DNA from: Ottelia alismoides
Taxonomy: Eukaryota > Streptophyta > Magnoliopsida > Alismatales > Hydrocharitaceae
Reading direction: 5' to 3'
DNA length: 64,000 nt
Assembly: GCA_037367405.1 (NCBI GenBank)
Contig: JAZKJV010007258.1
Coordinates: 432,915 to 496,914 of the forward strand
A program made the translations under genes and the position numbers. The notes under the pieces are model-generated. The model made no database searches. It had not been told where the DNA came from and saw only the letters and a list, made by a program, of their open reading frames with translations. Below, in pieces: positions 11,593 to 23,337 of this stretch (position 1 is its first letter; each line of letters starts with the position of its first letter).

Positions 11593-13491
11593 CCTGAGAA
11601 TAAAAAAATATGAAATGAGGAATTAAGAACATGGACATAACAAGAAATAAAGTGAAGATGAAAAATCAATAAAGGCTCAAAATGAGGAAATGAAAAGGAG
11701 TGATAAAAAGAAGTGTGAATAAAAGGTGAAAGTGCATGATTTTTTAGGGTAAATTACAAAAAAGGGACTCGACTATACCTCAATTCCCAATTAAGGGACT
11801 CATTTTTCAATTATAACAAAGAGGGGCCTGATCTTATGTTTTTTTCTCAAACATAGGCCTCTATAAGCTTCAGCGACCCTTATAAGTCGACGTTAAACCC
11901 TTAAGTTGACAGTTCAGGCCCCTCTTTGTTACAATTGAAAAATAAGTCCCTTAATTGGGAATTGAGGCAAAGTTGAGGCCCTTTTTTGTAATTTACCCTT
12001 TTTTTAATCTTTGACCTAGGTAAAATAGATCAAACCACAAAACAAGGGTGAGTTCACCAACACAACACGTGAAGCCATGAGAGTTGGGCTATTTATCTTG
12101 GTAGTTTTATTGATTATTTTCAAGCAAACATGGCATATTAAGCTAGCACTACCTCTATAGGATAGTGAGTACCGCCAAATAAGCATCTTGTACTTCCCAC
12201 TTCCTTTGTAACCTGTAGCCAGTACTTTTTGAGGTCCTTGTTATTAAATCTGGACCCACTACTCAGCCAAAGAGAAGGGGGAAAGGAAGCCGATATAGTG
12301 AATTATGTACTTCCCTCGAAGGGTACTCAGATGTGGCACGATGAGACCGATTCCCACCGTCGCAGTACCCCTGTGCCCAAGAAATTCAAACAAAATCCAC
12401 ATGTGCATATGGCCCTACATGCCCGCGTACTAATAGAAGCGCTAATACTTAGTAGACCCATGCAATAAGCAAGGCAGTATCCATGCTAGGTTTTGGGCTC
12501 TAATTTCTAGGGCCGTGCCTTACTCAATCTGGAAAGTACTTGAGAACAATGTGGGCTTTATGAATTCTATACAATCTAGTCCATTAATCAATTTTATTTT
12601 GGTCTAAGTTTTTAGGCAGTCCCTTTTTATTTTTGGTTTTCACTTTTTTGATATTTTCCAGATAAACACCTAATAAATTTTTTGGTTTCCTTTTATTCTA
12701 AGTCCAATAAACACAAGGGAAGGAAGACGGAAAAGTCAATGCATGAGAAACAATGAATGCAAATGCTAGAGTTAGGAATGCATACCTTACGCCAACACTC
12801 TACATGCAAGTGATTTGTGCATAAATTTAAACTAATCTATATGCAGTTCATTTGATGAAATCACCATAAGCAAGAATTACTATTAATTATGAAGCACTAA
12901 TTGATTTGACTAAGTCCAAGCATAGAGACTATAAGTACGTGGAATAGATGAGGTTGTGGACCTAGTTACCGAATCAAGCAATCCTAAAATTATGGGCTCA
13001 ATCAATGAAGATGTAAAATGAAAATAAAGCAAAAAAATTCAAAACAGAAGAAACAAAGTAAAACAAAGGGGAAAATAGGGAGATTAAAATAAGAAGCAAT
13101 AAAAACATGAGAAATTTGATCGAGCCCCCAAGTGAACAAACATTTGGTAAAATAGACCCAAAGAATCTAAGTGTCCTGAGAGTCTCAATTACTATTAAGT
13201 ATTTAATCACTCTCACAAAATAAAATAAAAATCTATACAAAGCAACATTATACTACTCTTCATGTCTCTTTCTTCTCTACTGGCTCTCCTATCGGTTCGG
13301 TCCGAAAGTCGACCTCCGCCTCGCTCGGGTGCCTCAGATCTCCAAAGAAATCCTTCCTCACTCTGTGGGCCCTCGCAGCAAAGTAAAACACAATAAGTGA
13401 TTAGAACAGTTATGTAAAATATACACAAAAAGAAATAAAGAGCAGAAAATGAAATAAATAAACAACCTAAGTATCTACCCTCATTGATGCT
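11593..13491 (-). other. Leader of element C, with an inserted MITE
   Basis: About 1.65 kb of non-coding sequence once the MITE (11747-11998) is set aside. A patch near 12480-12520 resembles the leader of body A near 22845-22880, which supports a family relation. A GC-richer patch (13270-13380) lies just inside the PBS. No gene is seen. Confidence 0.55.
11747..11998. mobile_element. MITE / foldback element, 252 bp
   Basis: The ends are inverted: GGGTAAATTACAAAAAAGGG at the left and its near-complement at the right. The pairing continues inward through AATTCCCAATTAAGGGA and AGAGGGGCCTGA for roughly 90-100 bp on each side, leaving a short centre. There is no coding capacity. The flanks are A-T6-A on the left and T7-A on the right, compatible with an 8 bp target duplication with one mismatch. 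The superfamily is uncertain (hAT-like if the duplication is 8 bp). Confidence 0.75.
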
Positions 13492-13509
13492 TCCCCAGTA
13501 ATGATGCCA
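13492..13509 (-). other. Primer-binding site of element C (tRNA-Asp type)
   Basis: The minus strand reads TGGCATCATTACTGGGGA, two bases from the LTR end. It differs from the tRNA-Asp complement seen in many Athila elements (TGGCGCCGTTGCCGGGGA) at five positions, all transitions. Confidence 0.7.
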
Positions 13510-13511
13510 TT

Positions 13512-13677
13512 TGTTGAACAAGAGATCGGTCTAGTATTATAAGAAGATAAGACACTCAGTCGTTGCGATGATCGATCTTATATCAACAACAATCAACACA
13601 CTAGGTGTATCAAAATGAAATGTTAGTGAGCCAAAATTTATTATAACTCAACATAAATATGTATAGGTATAAGTATG
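13512..13677 (-). repeat. Inner end of element C 5' LTR, cut by the A/B array
   Basis: On the plus strand it begins TGTTGAACAAGAG directly after the PBS and is broken at 13678. The rest resumes after the right target duplication at 39590 with a block whose reverse complement contains CGCCTGAGTTCGACATT, the same U5-type motif seen near the G LTR end (CCTGAGTTCGACCCCGG). Confidence 0.7.
13673..13677. repeat. Target-site duplication GTATG, left copy
   Basis: GTATG immediately precedes LTR1 and is repeated exactly after LTR3 (39585-39589). It is the only perfect duplication around the array; none flanks the middle LTR. Confidence 0.9.
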
Positions 13678-14587
13678 TGTTGGAGCGTATTTTCTAGGGT
13701 TTAAGTACCTGATTTTTATGTCAGACAGTCATTGAGAACCCACAAAAATACACTTCGAACAAATAAATTACCAGACTTAACTATATTATGCACAAGGCAA
13801 AGTATAGGGTAAGTCAGGGTCGAATCCACAGGGACATGAATACTCTGCACTTTATTTTGCAAATAAAAATACTTTTTAACTCTATGAGTTTGTTGCAAGA
13901 TGTTTGAATAACAAAAATTGAAATAAAAGTTGGAAGGACAATAGTGCAGGTCGGCAAGTGTTGATCACTCCCCTTCTATGTGGCAACTTCTAATCGGACC
14001 CGTACGCGTTAACTCTTCGTGAAATTGGATATTCTGGCGAAGCGAGTTGGATGTGATTACAACCATGAATCAAGCCTGAACCTCGTGTCACATCCCAACT
14101 CTCCAAGAGTTAAGGATAATCAGTGTTAGATACAAATCGTCACGATAGTCTTGAAAATAACTGCACAAAAGAGAAGATAACAAAATAAGATTGATGTAAA
14201 AATATAAAGTAATAAAATAAAAGTGAAATAAAAATATGATGGTCGGCGGCTCGGGAGGAAGCCTCTGGATTCGGATTCGCAGAGGGTCCGAGAAAATGAT
14301 GATTGGTGGATGTCGTTGGTGTTGGATGATTTTTGGCGGCACTAAGGTTGGAGGCTCAGGAGTCGGATTCACTGAGGGTTCAAATGCACAAGTCGACAAA
14401 ATCACTTTGATGCTTCGTTGATAATTAAATGGATGACTAATTATGGTGGTGGGATTTTATTGGAGTAAATGATGATGGATCAGGTTGGAAGTGGATTTGG
14501 TTGGTAAGAATGGTGATGGAATGATCGAACGGAATGTGGAGGATGTTGGGTGGAATGGTTCAATGCCCAAGGCCCTTCTCTCATGTG

Positions 14588-14596
14588 TTATATATA
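14588..14596 (-). promoter_or_regulatory. TATA box of LTR1
   Basis: The minus strand reads TGTGTATATATAACACATG. The same sequence lies in LTR2 near 24249 and LTR3 near 38960, so the promoter core is kept in all three LTRs. Confidence 0.55.
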
Positions 14597-14650
14597 CACA
14601 CATGCATGGCCATTTCTAATGGAGAGACACATCCCTTCACTTGGACGCAT

Positions 14651-14710
14651 ATGTCTCTTCATATAGAAATGCATCTCTTCATATTAGAATACATCCCTTC
14701 ATATTAACGT
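14651..14710. repeat. Three 20 bp tandem repeats in U3 of the array LTRs
   Basis: Units 14651-14670, 14671-14690 and 14691-14710 share the pattern RYRTCYCTTCATAT followed by a variable tail. The same triple occurs at 24312-24371 in LTR2 and 39022-39081 in LTR3. They lie upstream of the TATA box in the LTR orientation, where enhancer repeats often lie. Confidence 0.7.
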
Positions 14711-15172
14711 AAATCAAATTGCACCTTTCCATATGCATTTCTTAATAATGGCAATTGCTATTAATTTCTAGCCACATGTTGGATAATTCAAATATTTCCA
14801 ACGGCCTCTTTTTTGGATAATTATTACTATGCCAATTATTACAATGCATGGTGTATTTACACCTAAATCCATATTGCACAATTAATGGGCATTCACGTCC
14901 ATACACTTGCCAAAAACGTTTATTGTGATTTAATGAGAATAATCGAATAAGGATTTCGATGAATAACCTGTATTGGTATGCAACACAATAGATTTGATCT
15001 ATAAAATAATAAGGGATGAAATTTATCAATTGATTAGATTCTTTGCATGAATAACAACGTTGCCGCAAATTAGTGGCGCTTTCTTATTTTGTTATTTATA
15101 ATATAATGTGCATTTTAACTTGGGGTTTTATCTCTAATTAATACAATTATGTGACGAGTATAGGATTCATCA

Positions 15173-15187
15173 TACCCCCATGCTTAA
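15173..15187 (-). other. Polypurine tract of body A
   Basis: The minus strand reads TTAAGCATGGGGGTA directly before the LTR start TGATGAATCC. It would prime plus-strand cDNA synthesis. Confidence 0.8.
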
Positions 15188-16809
15188 GATTTGCCAGTCC
15201 CTAACAAAATGTAAATAAAGAATCTCAACACTCAAATGTAGACATATAGGAAGAGAATAGACTCTTAGGGCGACAAAAATTTACCCTTAATTTCATAAAT
15301 TTAAAGAGTAGAAATGAATCTTTTCATACAATGCTTGATTATATCAAGTGTCCTTAAGATATGAATTAATGTGGAGACTTGCTCGATTCGAATCAAGTAA
15401 TACCTAGCATCATTAATGTTATTAGAACTGAGGATAGACTCAAGTGTCAAATGTAATGAATTGACCAAGTGCTTTCAACCATAATCATCTAGCTCTGACA
15501 CACTAAACCAGGAAATGTCTGAGATGGCGGCTCGGAGTATTATTACAAGCCCCAACTTCATAATTAATTTAATACTCAACCCAACTTCCTCTAACAAGCC
15601 AGCAAGAAAATTAGGTTAATGTGTGGAGTATTTAGGTTAAGGCTTATTTGGTGGAGATGACTTTGCTCAGGTTTCAATGTTTAGGTATGAGAGCAGTGTA
15701 ATATGAGACAATATAAATGTTCATTGTAAGATAATTTTGTTGAATAGTAGAGAAGGGAAAATATAGATGGCATATGATGGTTATGAGAAAAGAATTTTCA
15801 CACAATGGTTCTCCTGGTTTTTTCTTCTTTTCTCTCTTTTTTTTTGCAATATTTTTTTGCTATACTTCTTCTTCTTCTTCTTTTTGCAGTACTTCTTCTT
15901 TTTTCTTCTTTTTGCAATATCTCTCTTCACTTTTCAAGAGAACCAATGTGCTTTAATACTTTCTTTTGGGACTTAGAAACATAAAAGGAAGTGTATTTTG
16001 TTGTAAATGGATGATAGAATCTTGAAGAATATTTCTCTTTTGATGCATAATAGAAGAAGAGGGATAAGGAAGTCGAATGAAATGAAACAAGACAGATTAT
16101 TAATGGAAGACTTTTAAAGAAGTGGTGGATTTGAGTAGTATGTAGAAAGGCAAGCAAGAGGCTGGTGTGTGAAGGTTTCAAGTGTGCATAATGGGAAATT
16201 GCTTGACCAGTTGGGAACACTCCCTTACATTTTATGGTGGACTCTCTTCCTCACATATATTTGGTGGAACACTTCCTACTCTTCTACTCCATGTTAAGCT
16301 CATCATCTCACAAACTCTGAGCACAACCATCATCAGACCCCCTTAGCCTTTTGTATGCCAAGCTAGAATCATAATACAAAGCTTCTGATCTTTTCAGTAT
16401 ATATCATTTAAGCTCATTATTGATGTCAAATGTTGATAATTGAATCGAGGATCAAGTCTCTTGATTTAAATGCAAAAGGACAAAAGAGAGTCATAAGCAT
16501 TGTAAGCTCAGAATCACTTCAAATCTCATACTTCATGTGGTATTTAACGGTTAGGCTATTATTCTCCCTATATGTAAACTTAGATAGTTGAAGTAGGGAA
16601 AACATGAAAATGAGTGCATAAATGTGATGCAATATACATGAAAAATGCAATTTTTTTAATAGTGTCCCCCCGTGCTTATGATTTTCCATGCCCTCATGGT
16701 AAATGCATATGCAGTAAACTGGCTACGTGATGATGTGCCATATGATGTGCAGTGAACAAAGAAATGACTGGGTCATGAGGGGATTTGCAAAACATGGGTT
16801 TCTAAAATG
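15188..16809 (-). other. Non-coding region between integrase and 3' LTR of body A
   Basis: About 1.6 kb in the place where some Athila elements carry an env-like gene. I see no long frame, signal peptide or membrane segment on the element strand. A pyrimidine-rich microsatellite (15820-15930, CTT/TTTTTG rich) gives spurious Phe-rich frames on the plus strand. A second PPT-like motif lies at 16665-16680. Confidence 0.6.
16665..16680 (-). other. Second PPT-like motif, body A
   Basis: The minus strand reads CATAAGCACGGGGGGA, closely like the true PPT (TTAAGCATGGGGGTA) but about 1.5 kb upstream of it and shortly after the end of integrase. Body B has the same motif at 26383-26399. Confidence 0.65.
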
Positions 16810-19800
16810 GGCATTGATTTTTTAGATTCAATGAAGGGCTTTAGGCGTTGCCCATTCACTCAAAGGGTGGTAGATGTTTTAGAATCAACTATTTCAACAA
16901 ACCCATTATCATAAACTTGTGTGACACTGTATGGGCCTTTCCATTTTGACCTGAGCTTTCCTGGAAAGAGATTTCGCTTTGCATCAAACAACCATACTTT
17001 TTGACCAATGGAAAAGGTTTTGTGAGAAACGTTGGCATCATGCCAAATCTTAATCTTTTCTTTGTAAATAAGGTTGTTATCATATGCTCAGCAGCGAAGC
17101 TCAGTTAACTCATTAAGGTCAAGTTGTCGATTCTGGTCAGCTTGGGTTAAATCAAGGTTACATTTTTGTATAGCCCATAAGGATTTATGATGGATCTCGA
17201 TGGGTAGATGACAAGGTTTGCCATAAATGATGTGATACGGACTCATCCCTAGAGGAGCTTTATAAGCACTGCGATAGGCCCATAATGTTATATAGGCCCA
17301 TAATGTTATATTAAGGTGTTGGGACCAATCTTTGCGATCAGAACGAACATTTTTTTGTAGAATGGTTTTTATTTCTCGATTAGAGACCTCAGCTAAGCCA
17401 TTAATTTGGGGATGATAAGCAGTAGAAACTCGATGTTCAATTCCATTATTCTTCATTAGTTTTCGCACCAAGTTATTAAGAAAATGTGAATCCCCGTCAC
17501 TTATAATGACCTTAGGTATGCCGAAGTGAGCAAATAAATCATTCAAGAACTTGATCACTATCACACTATCGGCAGCACGAGTGGGCACGACTTCGACCCA
17601 TCTAGAGACGTAGTCGACTTCAAGAAGGATATATAAGTAACCATTTGATTGAGTGAAGGTACCCATGAAGTTAATGCCCCATGCATCAGAAATTTCAACT
17701 ACATGGATAGGATTTAGAGGCATCGTGTCTCTTTTTGTCATAGTCCCTTTAGTTTGACAGGTAGGGCATGATTTCACAAAATCATGGACATCCTTAAATA
17801 AAGTAGGCCAGAAAAAATCACATTGGAGTACTTTTGCATCTGTTCGTTTTCCGGATTGATGTCCACTAGACCCAAAGTGTGGCAATGAGATAGGACACTT
17901 GGAATTTCAGAATCAGGTATACAACGTCTCCATATACAATCGGTCCCTTCCCTAAATAATAAAAGATCTTCCCAATGGTAGTATCGAGAATCAACTGTGA
18001 ATCGATCTCGTTTTGCCTTAAGGCCAATTCTTGGGAATTCAAGATGTGACTAAGTAGTTTACCATATCAGCAAACCATGGTAGTTGTGATACTGCAAGGA
18101 TGGATTCATCAAGAAAGGTTTCTGATATGGGAATGAGTTGGTCAGTTTGTTTGGTTTCAGACTCATGGAGTCTAGAGAGATGGTCAGCCACAACGTTTTG
18201 TGCTCCTGCCTTATCTTTGATTTCAATGTCAAATTCTTGCAGCAAGAGTATCCATCTAATCAATCGTGCTTTTGAATCTTTCTTGGAGAGTATGTGGTGT
18301 AGTGCAGTGTGGTCAGTGTAAACAACCACATGTGAACCCAATAGGTACGACCTAAATTTTGCAAATGCAAAGACAACTGCTAGCAGTTCTTTTTCAGTGA
18401 TTGTGTAGTTTTTTTGTGCATCATCAAGTGTTCTGCTAGTGTAATGGATGGAAACTGTTTTGTCATCTTTTCTTTGGTTGAGTACAGCCCCTACTGCATA
18501 ATCTGATGCATCACACATTATTTCGAAGTCTAAGGTCCAATAAGGGGACTGCAAAATTGGTGCTTCGGTGATAGACCTTTTTATTGTCTCAAAGGATCTG
18601 AGGGCATCTTCAGAAAATTCAAATGCTCGATCCCTTGAGAGTAACTCAGTAAGAGGTTTAGCGATTTTTGAAAAATCCTTTATAAATCTTCTATAGAAGC
18701 CAACATATCCTAAAATTGATCTAGCACCTTTGAGTGATGTAGGTGGGGAGAGGTGAGTTATGGTCTCAATTTTTGATGGGTCAACCTCCATACCTTTTTT
18801 AGAGACAATATGGCCGAGAACAATGCCTTTGGTGACCATAAAATGTGACCTTTCCCATGACAAGACTAAGTTTACCTCAATGCATTTTTGCAATACGCGA
18901 TCAAGAAATCCAAGGCGTTCGTCGAAGGAGGCACCAAATACAGAGAAATCGTCCATAAATACTTCCATAAAATATCCCACCATATCAGCAAATATGGCTA
19001 GCATACATCGTTGGAAGCTAGCTGGCGCATTACACAGCCCAAAGGGCATCCGACGAAAAGTAAATGTATCGTAAGGACATGTAAATGTTATTTTCTCTTT
19101 GTCTTCAGGTGCAATGGCAACCTGATTATAACATGAGTATCCATCGAGAAAATAAAAATATTCTCTCCCTGCGAGTCTCTCGACAAATTGATCTATAAAG
19201 GGGAGGGGGAAGTGGTCCTTCTTCGTGGCGATGTTTAATTTTCTATCATCGACACAAACCCTCCACGAAGTCACTGTACGAGTGGGGATCTTTTTACCCT
19301 GATCATTGGTGACTATAATAAGGCCAGCTTTCTTCGGTACAACTTGTAAAGGGCTGACCCATCGACTATCTGATATTGGTTAGATGATCCCTGCACCCAA
19401 CCATTTACATATTTACTTCTTAACTACTCATAGATTTGGATTCAATCTTCTTTGCATTTCTCGAGAAGGTTTTGCATTATCTTCCAAATAAATATGGTGG
19501 GTACAATATGATAGACTTATTCCCTGGAGATCAGATATCGTCCAACCAATTTCCTATGAATTTTTTTCTCAAAACATCCATTAATTTATTTTCTTGATCT
19601 AGTTCCAAGTGGGCATTGATGATTACCGGGTATGTTTTATTTTCAATATCTAAAAATACATATTTTAGGTCCTTAGGTAAAGGTTTTAATTCAACTATTG
19701 GGGCCAGAACGGTCTCTTGTGAATTTTCTATTGAAATTATGGGGTGGGTGGGTGAGGTGAATGTAGGATTTTCCTCATTACTATGAAGTAGTTCCAAAAT

Positions 19801-20503
19801 AGGTGGTTAGAACATGGGCATAATCATTTCCGAGATAGGAGAAATTAAAGCATCGAGTTCATCCCATGCTTGGTCTAGTTCTAATACATCTGAATCTGTC
19901 AATGGTTCGTAAGGTTCAGTCTTGATGGAATCAAGGGCTTCAGCCACTATAGTGTGTTGTCCATCAAATAAATTATCATTCAATGTCAAAGTCGCCTCAA
20001 GAGGATCCCTAGCGAGGTTCAAGGGAGCTAAATCATCAATCATTTGGTTAATTGTCGAACATTCCTCGATTCCTCCACAATCCTCAGTATCATGTTCTTG
20101 AGATGTGGGGGTGACAAAGGAACAATCTGGACATTGACTTTAAATTCTATTTTCCGAACCTCATAATCAAAATGAGCATTGGCAGTGGCTAAGAATGGTC
20201 TTCTGAGTATAATAGGTGTTTGAGAAAGTGTTCTGGCTGAGTCCATTGCAATACGATAAAATCGACTGGGAACTGATGTCCTTGGACGTTGACTAAAACA
20301 TCTTCCAATATTCCTAATGGCCTCTTTACAAACCGGTCAGCTAATTGCAAAATCATAGAAATGGATTTTAGTTGACCTATCGCATAATATATTCGCACGG
20401 CTGCTAGGAGGAGATTTATCGAGGCATCATTATCAAGTAGGGTACGCTCAAAAGTCATATCCCCAATGATGCATTTCACCAATGGGTCCCCAGGGTCTTT
20501 CAT
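16810..20503 (-). pseudogene. Protease-RT-RNase H-integrase region of body A (Athila-like pol), decayed
   Basis: Protease comes first (about 20190-20503). Its active-site triad reads DND where B has DNG, so the site is damaged. RT and RNase H share one open stretch (18039-19274): [31 protein letters not shown] with the catalytic pair, then DASDYAVGAVL, YTDHTALH and [10 protein letters not shown]. Integrase (17088-17885) has the GHQSGKR...CPTC zinc region and core motifs ISDGDSH and [10 protein letters not shown], but the first catalytic Asp is Asn (GINFMG against GIDFMG in B and G). The C-terminal GPY-type module lies at 16810-17083 in a shifted frame. Several frameshifts separate these parts. 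No chromodomain is seen. Confidence 0.88.
17274..17309. repeat. 18 bp tandem duplication inside body A integrase
   Basis: The unit ATAGGCCCATAATGTTAT occurs twice in a row (17274-17291 and 17292-17309), duplicating ITLWAY in the reading frame. Body B has one copy (26994-27012), so the duplication is private to A. Confidence 0.9.
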
Positions 20504-22537
20504 TTTAAGGGGAAGGAGTTGAGAAATGGCATTAGATGATGCGAGTGGTAGCGCATGCCTCTCTTCCTAGTGTTGGTCATTCTTTTTCTTTCCCCTTGAC
20601 TTTCTTTTTGGAGTGCATTTTTTTAAGAAACGTGAATATGCGGGAACTTGTTCTATAGACTTAAGGAGGGGGATTTGTATAATAACATTGGAGAATAAAT
20701 TCTCCAAATCAGGAGTCAAAGTCGAAGGTCATTTCTTCACTTTTCTTCACAGGGCCTCTGGAAAGGGAATAGTTGGTTGTGTAAAGGTTGGTGGTGGGGA
20801 TATATAGGGTGATTGTGTAGTCGGTGATGATTGATCTTGAATTGGTGAATCATTTGCATGTGTTTAATGGTTTTGTTCTGGTGTTGTCGATATTTGAGGT
20901 GTGGTTGTGGTGCGATCACTTCTCAAGTGGATGGCATTGGCAGAGGCATTTGACTCATTTTTTTCTTGTACTAGCTGAATTTCTAAAACTCACTGGTCCT
21001 CGAGTAAGTTGTTGTGAAGAGCCAGGAGGCGAATTTGTGAGTTGTTAGGATTTTGTACCGTTTGAGCAGGTAGTTGTGGCTGAGGTGGTAATTGAGAACG
21101 AATCTCTGTCAATTGTTTTTGGACCTCAACTTGACTTTGAGCTAGTTTCTTTTGAACCTCAACTTGATTCTTAGCCAGTTGTTGTATGAGTTCATCAAGT
21201 CACGATAATCAGAAGCAAGTCCTTGTGATGGTGTAGTCAAGGGTTGTAGTGGTGGTTGTGCTTGTTGTGTGAATTGGTTTTGATTTGACCCTTGTTTGGT
21301 GACTTGATGTATCCTGAATTATTGTTTGTTGGGGCCTTCCATGCAAACTTTGGATGGTTCCTCCATCTTGTATTATAGGTGGAGGAATAGGGGTTTCTGT
21401 TGGAATTCTCATACACCCAATTAACTGCTTTAGGAGTAATTTGTTCCTCTGAAGGGATAAATGGTTAGTAAATCTCAGGTTCCATAGGTGTTTGTCGAAT
21501 AGGAGCTATCCTACAAACTGACAGGGTAGTTTTCTATAGTACGAGACTCCCTACGATTTTAGTTAATTGATCCACTTGTTTAGCCATCAACTCCACTTTG
21601 TCCAACTTTGAAGCAATTATTTGAATGTCTGAGGATGTGCCTGCACTAGTTGTTTCATAGTCTATGACTTGGACTAGTCTTTTATGTCTATTGTATAGCA
21701 CTATAGAATAATTGTTAACAGAGTTATCCGCCATGTCCTCATATAGTTGCCATACAAAGTTCTCGTCCTTATTCAAGTAGTTTCTCTCTTATATGATTCG
21801 GTTAAGCCCTCATAAAATATTTGCGCTTGCTTCCATTTTTCGATTCCATGATGTGGGCATTTGCATAAAAGATCTCTAACTCTTTCCCATGCTTCATGGA
21901 TTTGCTCTGTGGATTTTTGGGTGAAGTGAGAAATGGCATGCCTAAGTGCATTGGTCTTACCAATTGGGAAATATTTCTTTAAGAATTGTTCTCTCAACTC
22001 AGTCCATGATCGAATCGGGATTTCATTTCTAAGAAGCCATTGGCTCGCTTTTTATTGAAGGGATAATGGGAAGGCTTGGAGGTAAACATGTTCCTTATTT
22101 ACCTCCCCGGTGTTTAGTATATCGCAGGCTGCTACGAAATCCTAAAGGTGCAATATAGGGTCTTCGGTCTCTTCTTCCCGAAATTTGGGGAGGAAGGAAA
22201 TAGTTGCAGGTTTTATTTCAAAGTTTCCCGCTTCTACGGGAAGTTGGTTGACCGATACGAGTTGATGACTAGCAGGATTATAGTGATTTTGTATCGGTAT
22301 TGGTGGTAAGTTGTTTAGCCCTTGATGTGCTATCAATTGTCAAACTTGGGCATCTTGCACCTCTTGGCATTCTCCCATTTGTTGTAATTGTTGCATTATT
22401 ATAGTGAGTGGATCAGGAGGTGGTGGCGCACCAGCCATGGATTTTGTTTCGGGCTTGACTTTGGATTTTAGAGGATAAAATGGATCGAATTCAAGGGGGT
22501 CAGTAAGGGGATTCCTTAGTTACCTTCTGCCAAGCAT
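20504..22537 (-). pseudogene. Gag of body A (Retrotrans_gag family), decayed
   Basis: The start is taken at the ATG 22535-22537 (MLGRR), matching the B copy. The N-terminus has GAPPPPDPLTIIMQQLQQM, a proline stretch followed by a helical segment. The gag core spans about 21770-22200: FLPKFREEETEDPILHL, FLKKYFPIGKTNALRHAISHF, IHEAWERVRDLLCKCPHHGIEKWKQAQIFYEGL. A Gln/Pro/Thr-rich linker and basic segment follow (20700-21500). Several stops and frameshifts break the frame. Confidence 0.82.
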
Positions 22538-23316
22538 ACACAAATCAAACACCAAACCATTTTGTTTATTATCACTGATAGTTTAAATTTTTTTTATCTT
22601 TTTAAATTTTGTTTCGCAGACAAGAATACAATTTGATTACGTTTCCTACGATATCTAGCAGTTCACAATTATTCAATGATTATCACGATGTCGCTCTTCT
22701 GGTTCTGAGGCCAGTCAGAGGGTAAGTAGGCTAGAGCCTTTCTTAGATCAACTTGGATCTTAAACCCCTCATCACTCTTAGTTAAACACCGCTAGGATGA
22801 GTATACTAAGCAATATGGTTTTCAAAAAATTATCAAGAACCATGGGATTTGGGCTCTGATCCTAGGGGTACGCGTGCACGTACGATTGTGAGAATGGTGC
22901 AATAAACATGTTTACAAACAATTTTTTGGTTTTATGATGTTTTTATGACCTCTTTAGTTTAGTCCGATTAAGGTGTGATTTTTTTATCTTGTTTAGTTGG
23001 CACACAATTAAGTGGTCTTTTTAAATGCAAGGTGGAACTAAAGGGGAGAAATCCTAAGGAGATGCAATGCAATACAGAAAAAGAAGTTGATTTTTTGTTT
23101 TTTTTAATATGCATAAACAACAAAATAAAATAGATCCTAATTATACCTAAGAAAAGAGAACTTATCGTGGGAGCGCTCTGAATTTTTTTTAACTTCAAGT
23201 TGATGTTCGACGCGGCTCTTTTCCAATGAGACTTGTCCCCTGCAGAAAAAGAAAGAAAGATGGTGAAAGGAAAAATGTAAAGAAATTTTTTTATATAAAG
23301 CGTGAATAATTTCCTA
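22538..23316 (-). other. Leader of body A
   Basis: About 780 bp between gag and PBS, AT-rich, without a recognisable gene. It is closely similar to 37276-38026 in body B. Confidence 0.65.
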
Positions 23317-23334
23317 TCCCCGGTAATGGTGCCA
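23317..23334 (-). other. Primer-binding site of body A (tRNA-Asp type)
   Basis: The minus strand reads TGGCACCATTACCGGGGA, three bases from the LTR end. It differs from the common tRNA-Asp complement at three positions, each G to A. Confidence 0.8.
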
Positions 23335-23337
23335 ATA

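Larger units (their letters stand above)
9849..13677 (-). mobile_element. Athila-like Ty3/gypsy element C, left part truncated; resumes at 39590
   Basis: The minus-strand order is LTR end (13512-13677), PBS (13492-13509), leader with a MITE, and gag (11592 down to 9849). The sequence stops in the gag C-terminal region where the D LTR begins, so pol and the 3' LTR are not in the window. The 5' LTR is split by the A/B array at 13678 and continues at 39590. It is therefore older than the array, and it is either the target or the truncated neighbour of D. Confidence 0.75.
13678..15172 (-). repeat. LTR1 (3' LTR of body A), 1495 bp
   Basis: In its own orientation it starts TGATGAATCCTATACTCG and ends CTCCAACA. 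It lacks a segment of about 42 bp near 15068 that LTR2 and LTR3 both have (around 24732-24775 and 39442-39485). That accounts for its shorter length. Confidence 0.92.

Noticed and set aside
14651..14710. CRISPR-like short direct repeats
   Set aside because: There are only three contiguous units with no spacers, inside a eukaryotic LTR, and the same triple occurs in the two sister LTRs.
15767..15976. Phe/Leu-rich frames resembling a membrane protein, also at 25485-25701
   Set aside because: They are translations of a CTT/TTTTTG microsatellite on the strand opposite to the element, so not an env-like gene.
18100..19074. Several plus-strand frames of 70-104 codons, and similar ones at 27830-28768
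   Set aside because: They are exact antisense shadows of RT and RNase H.
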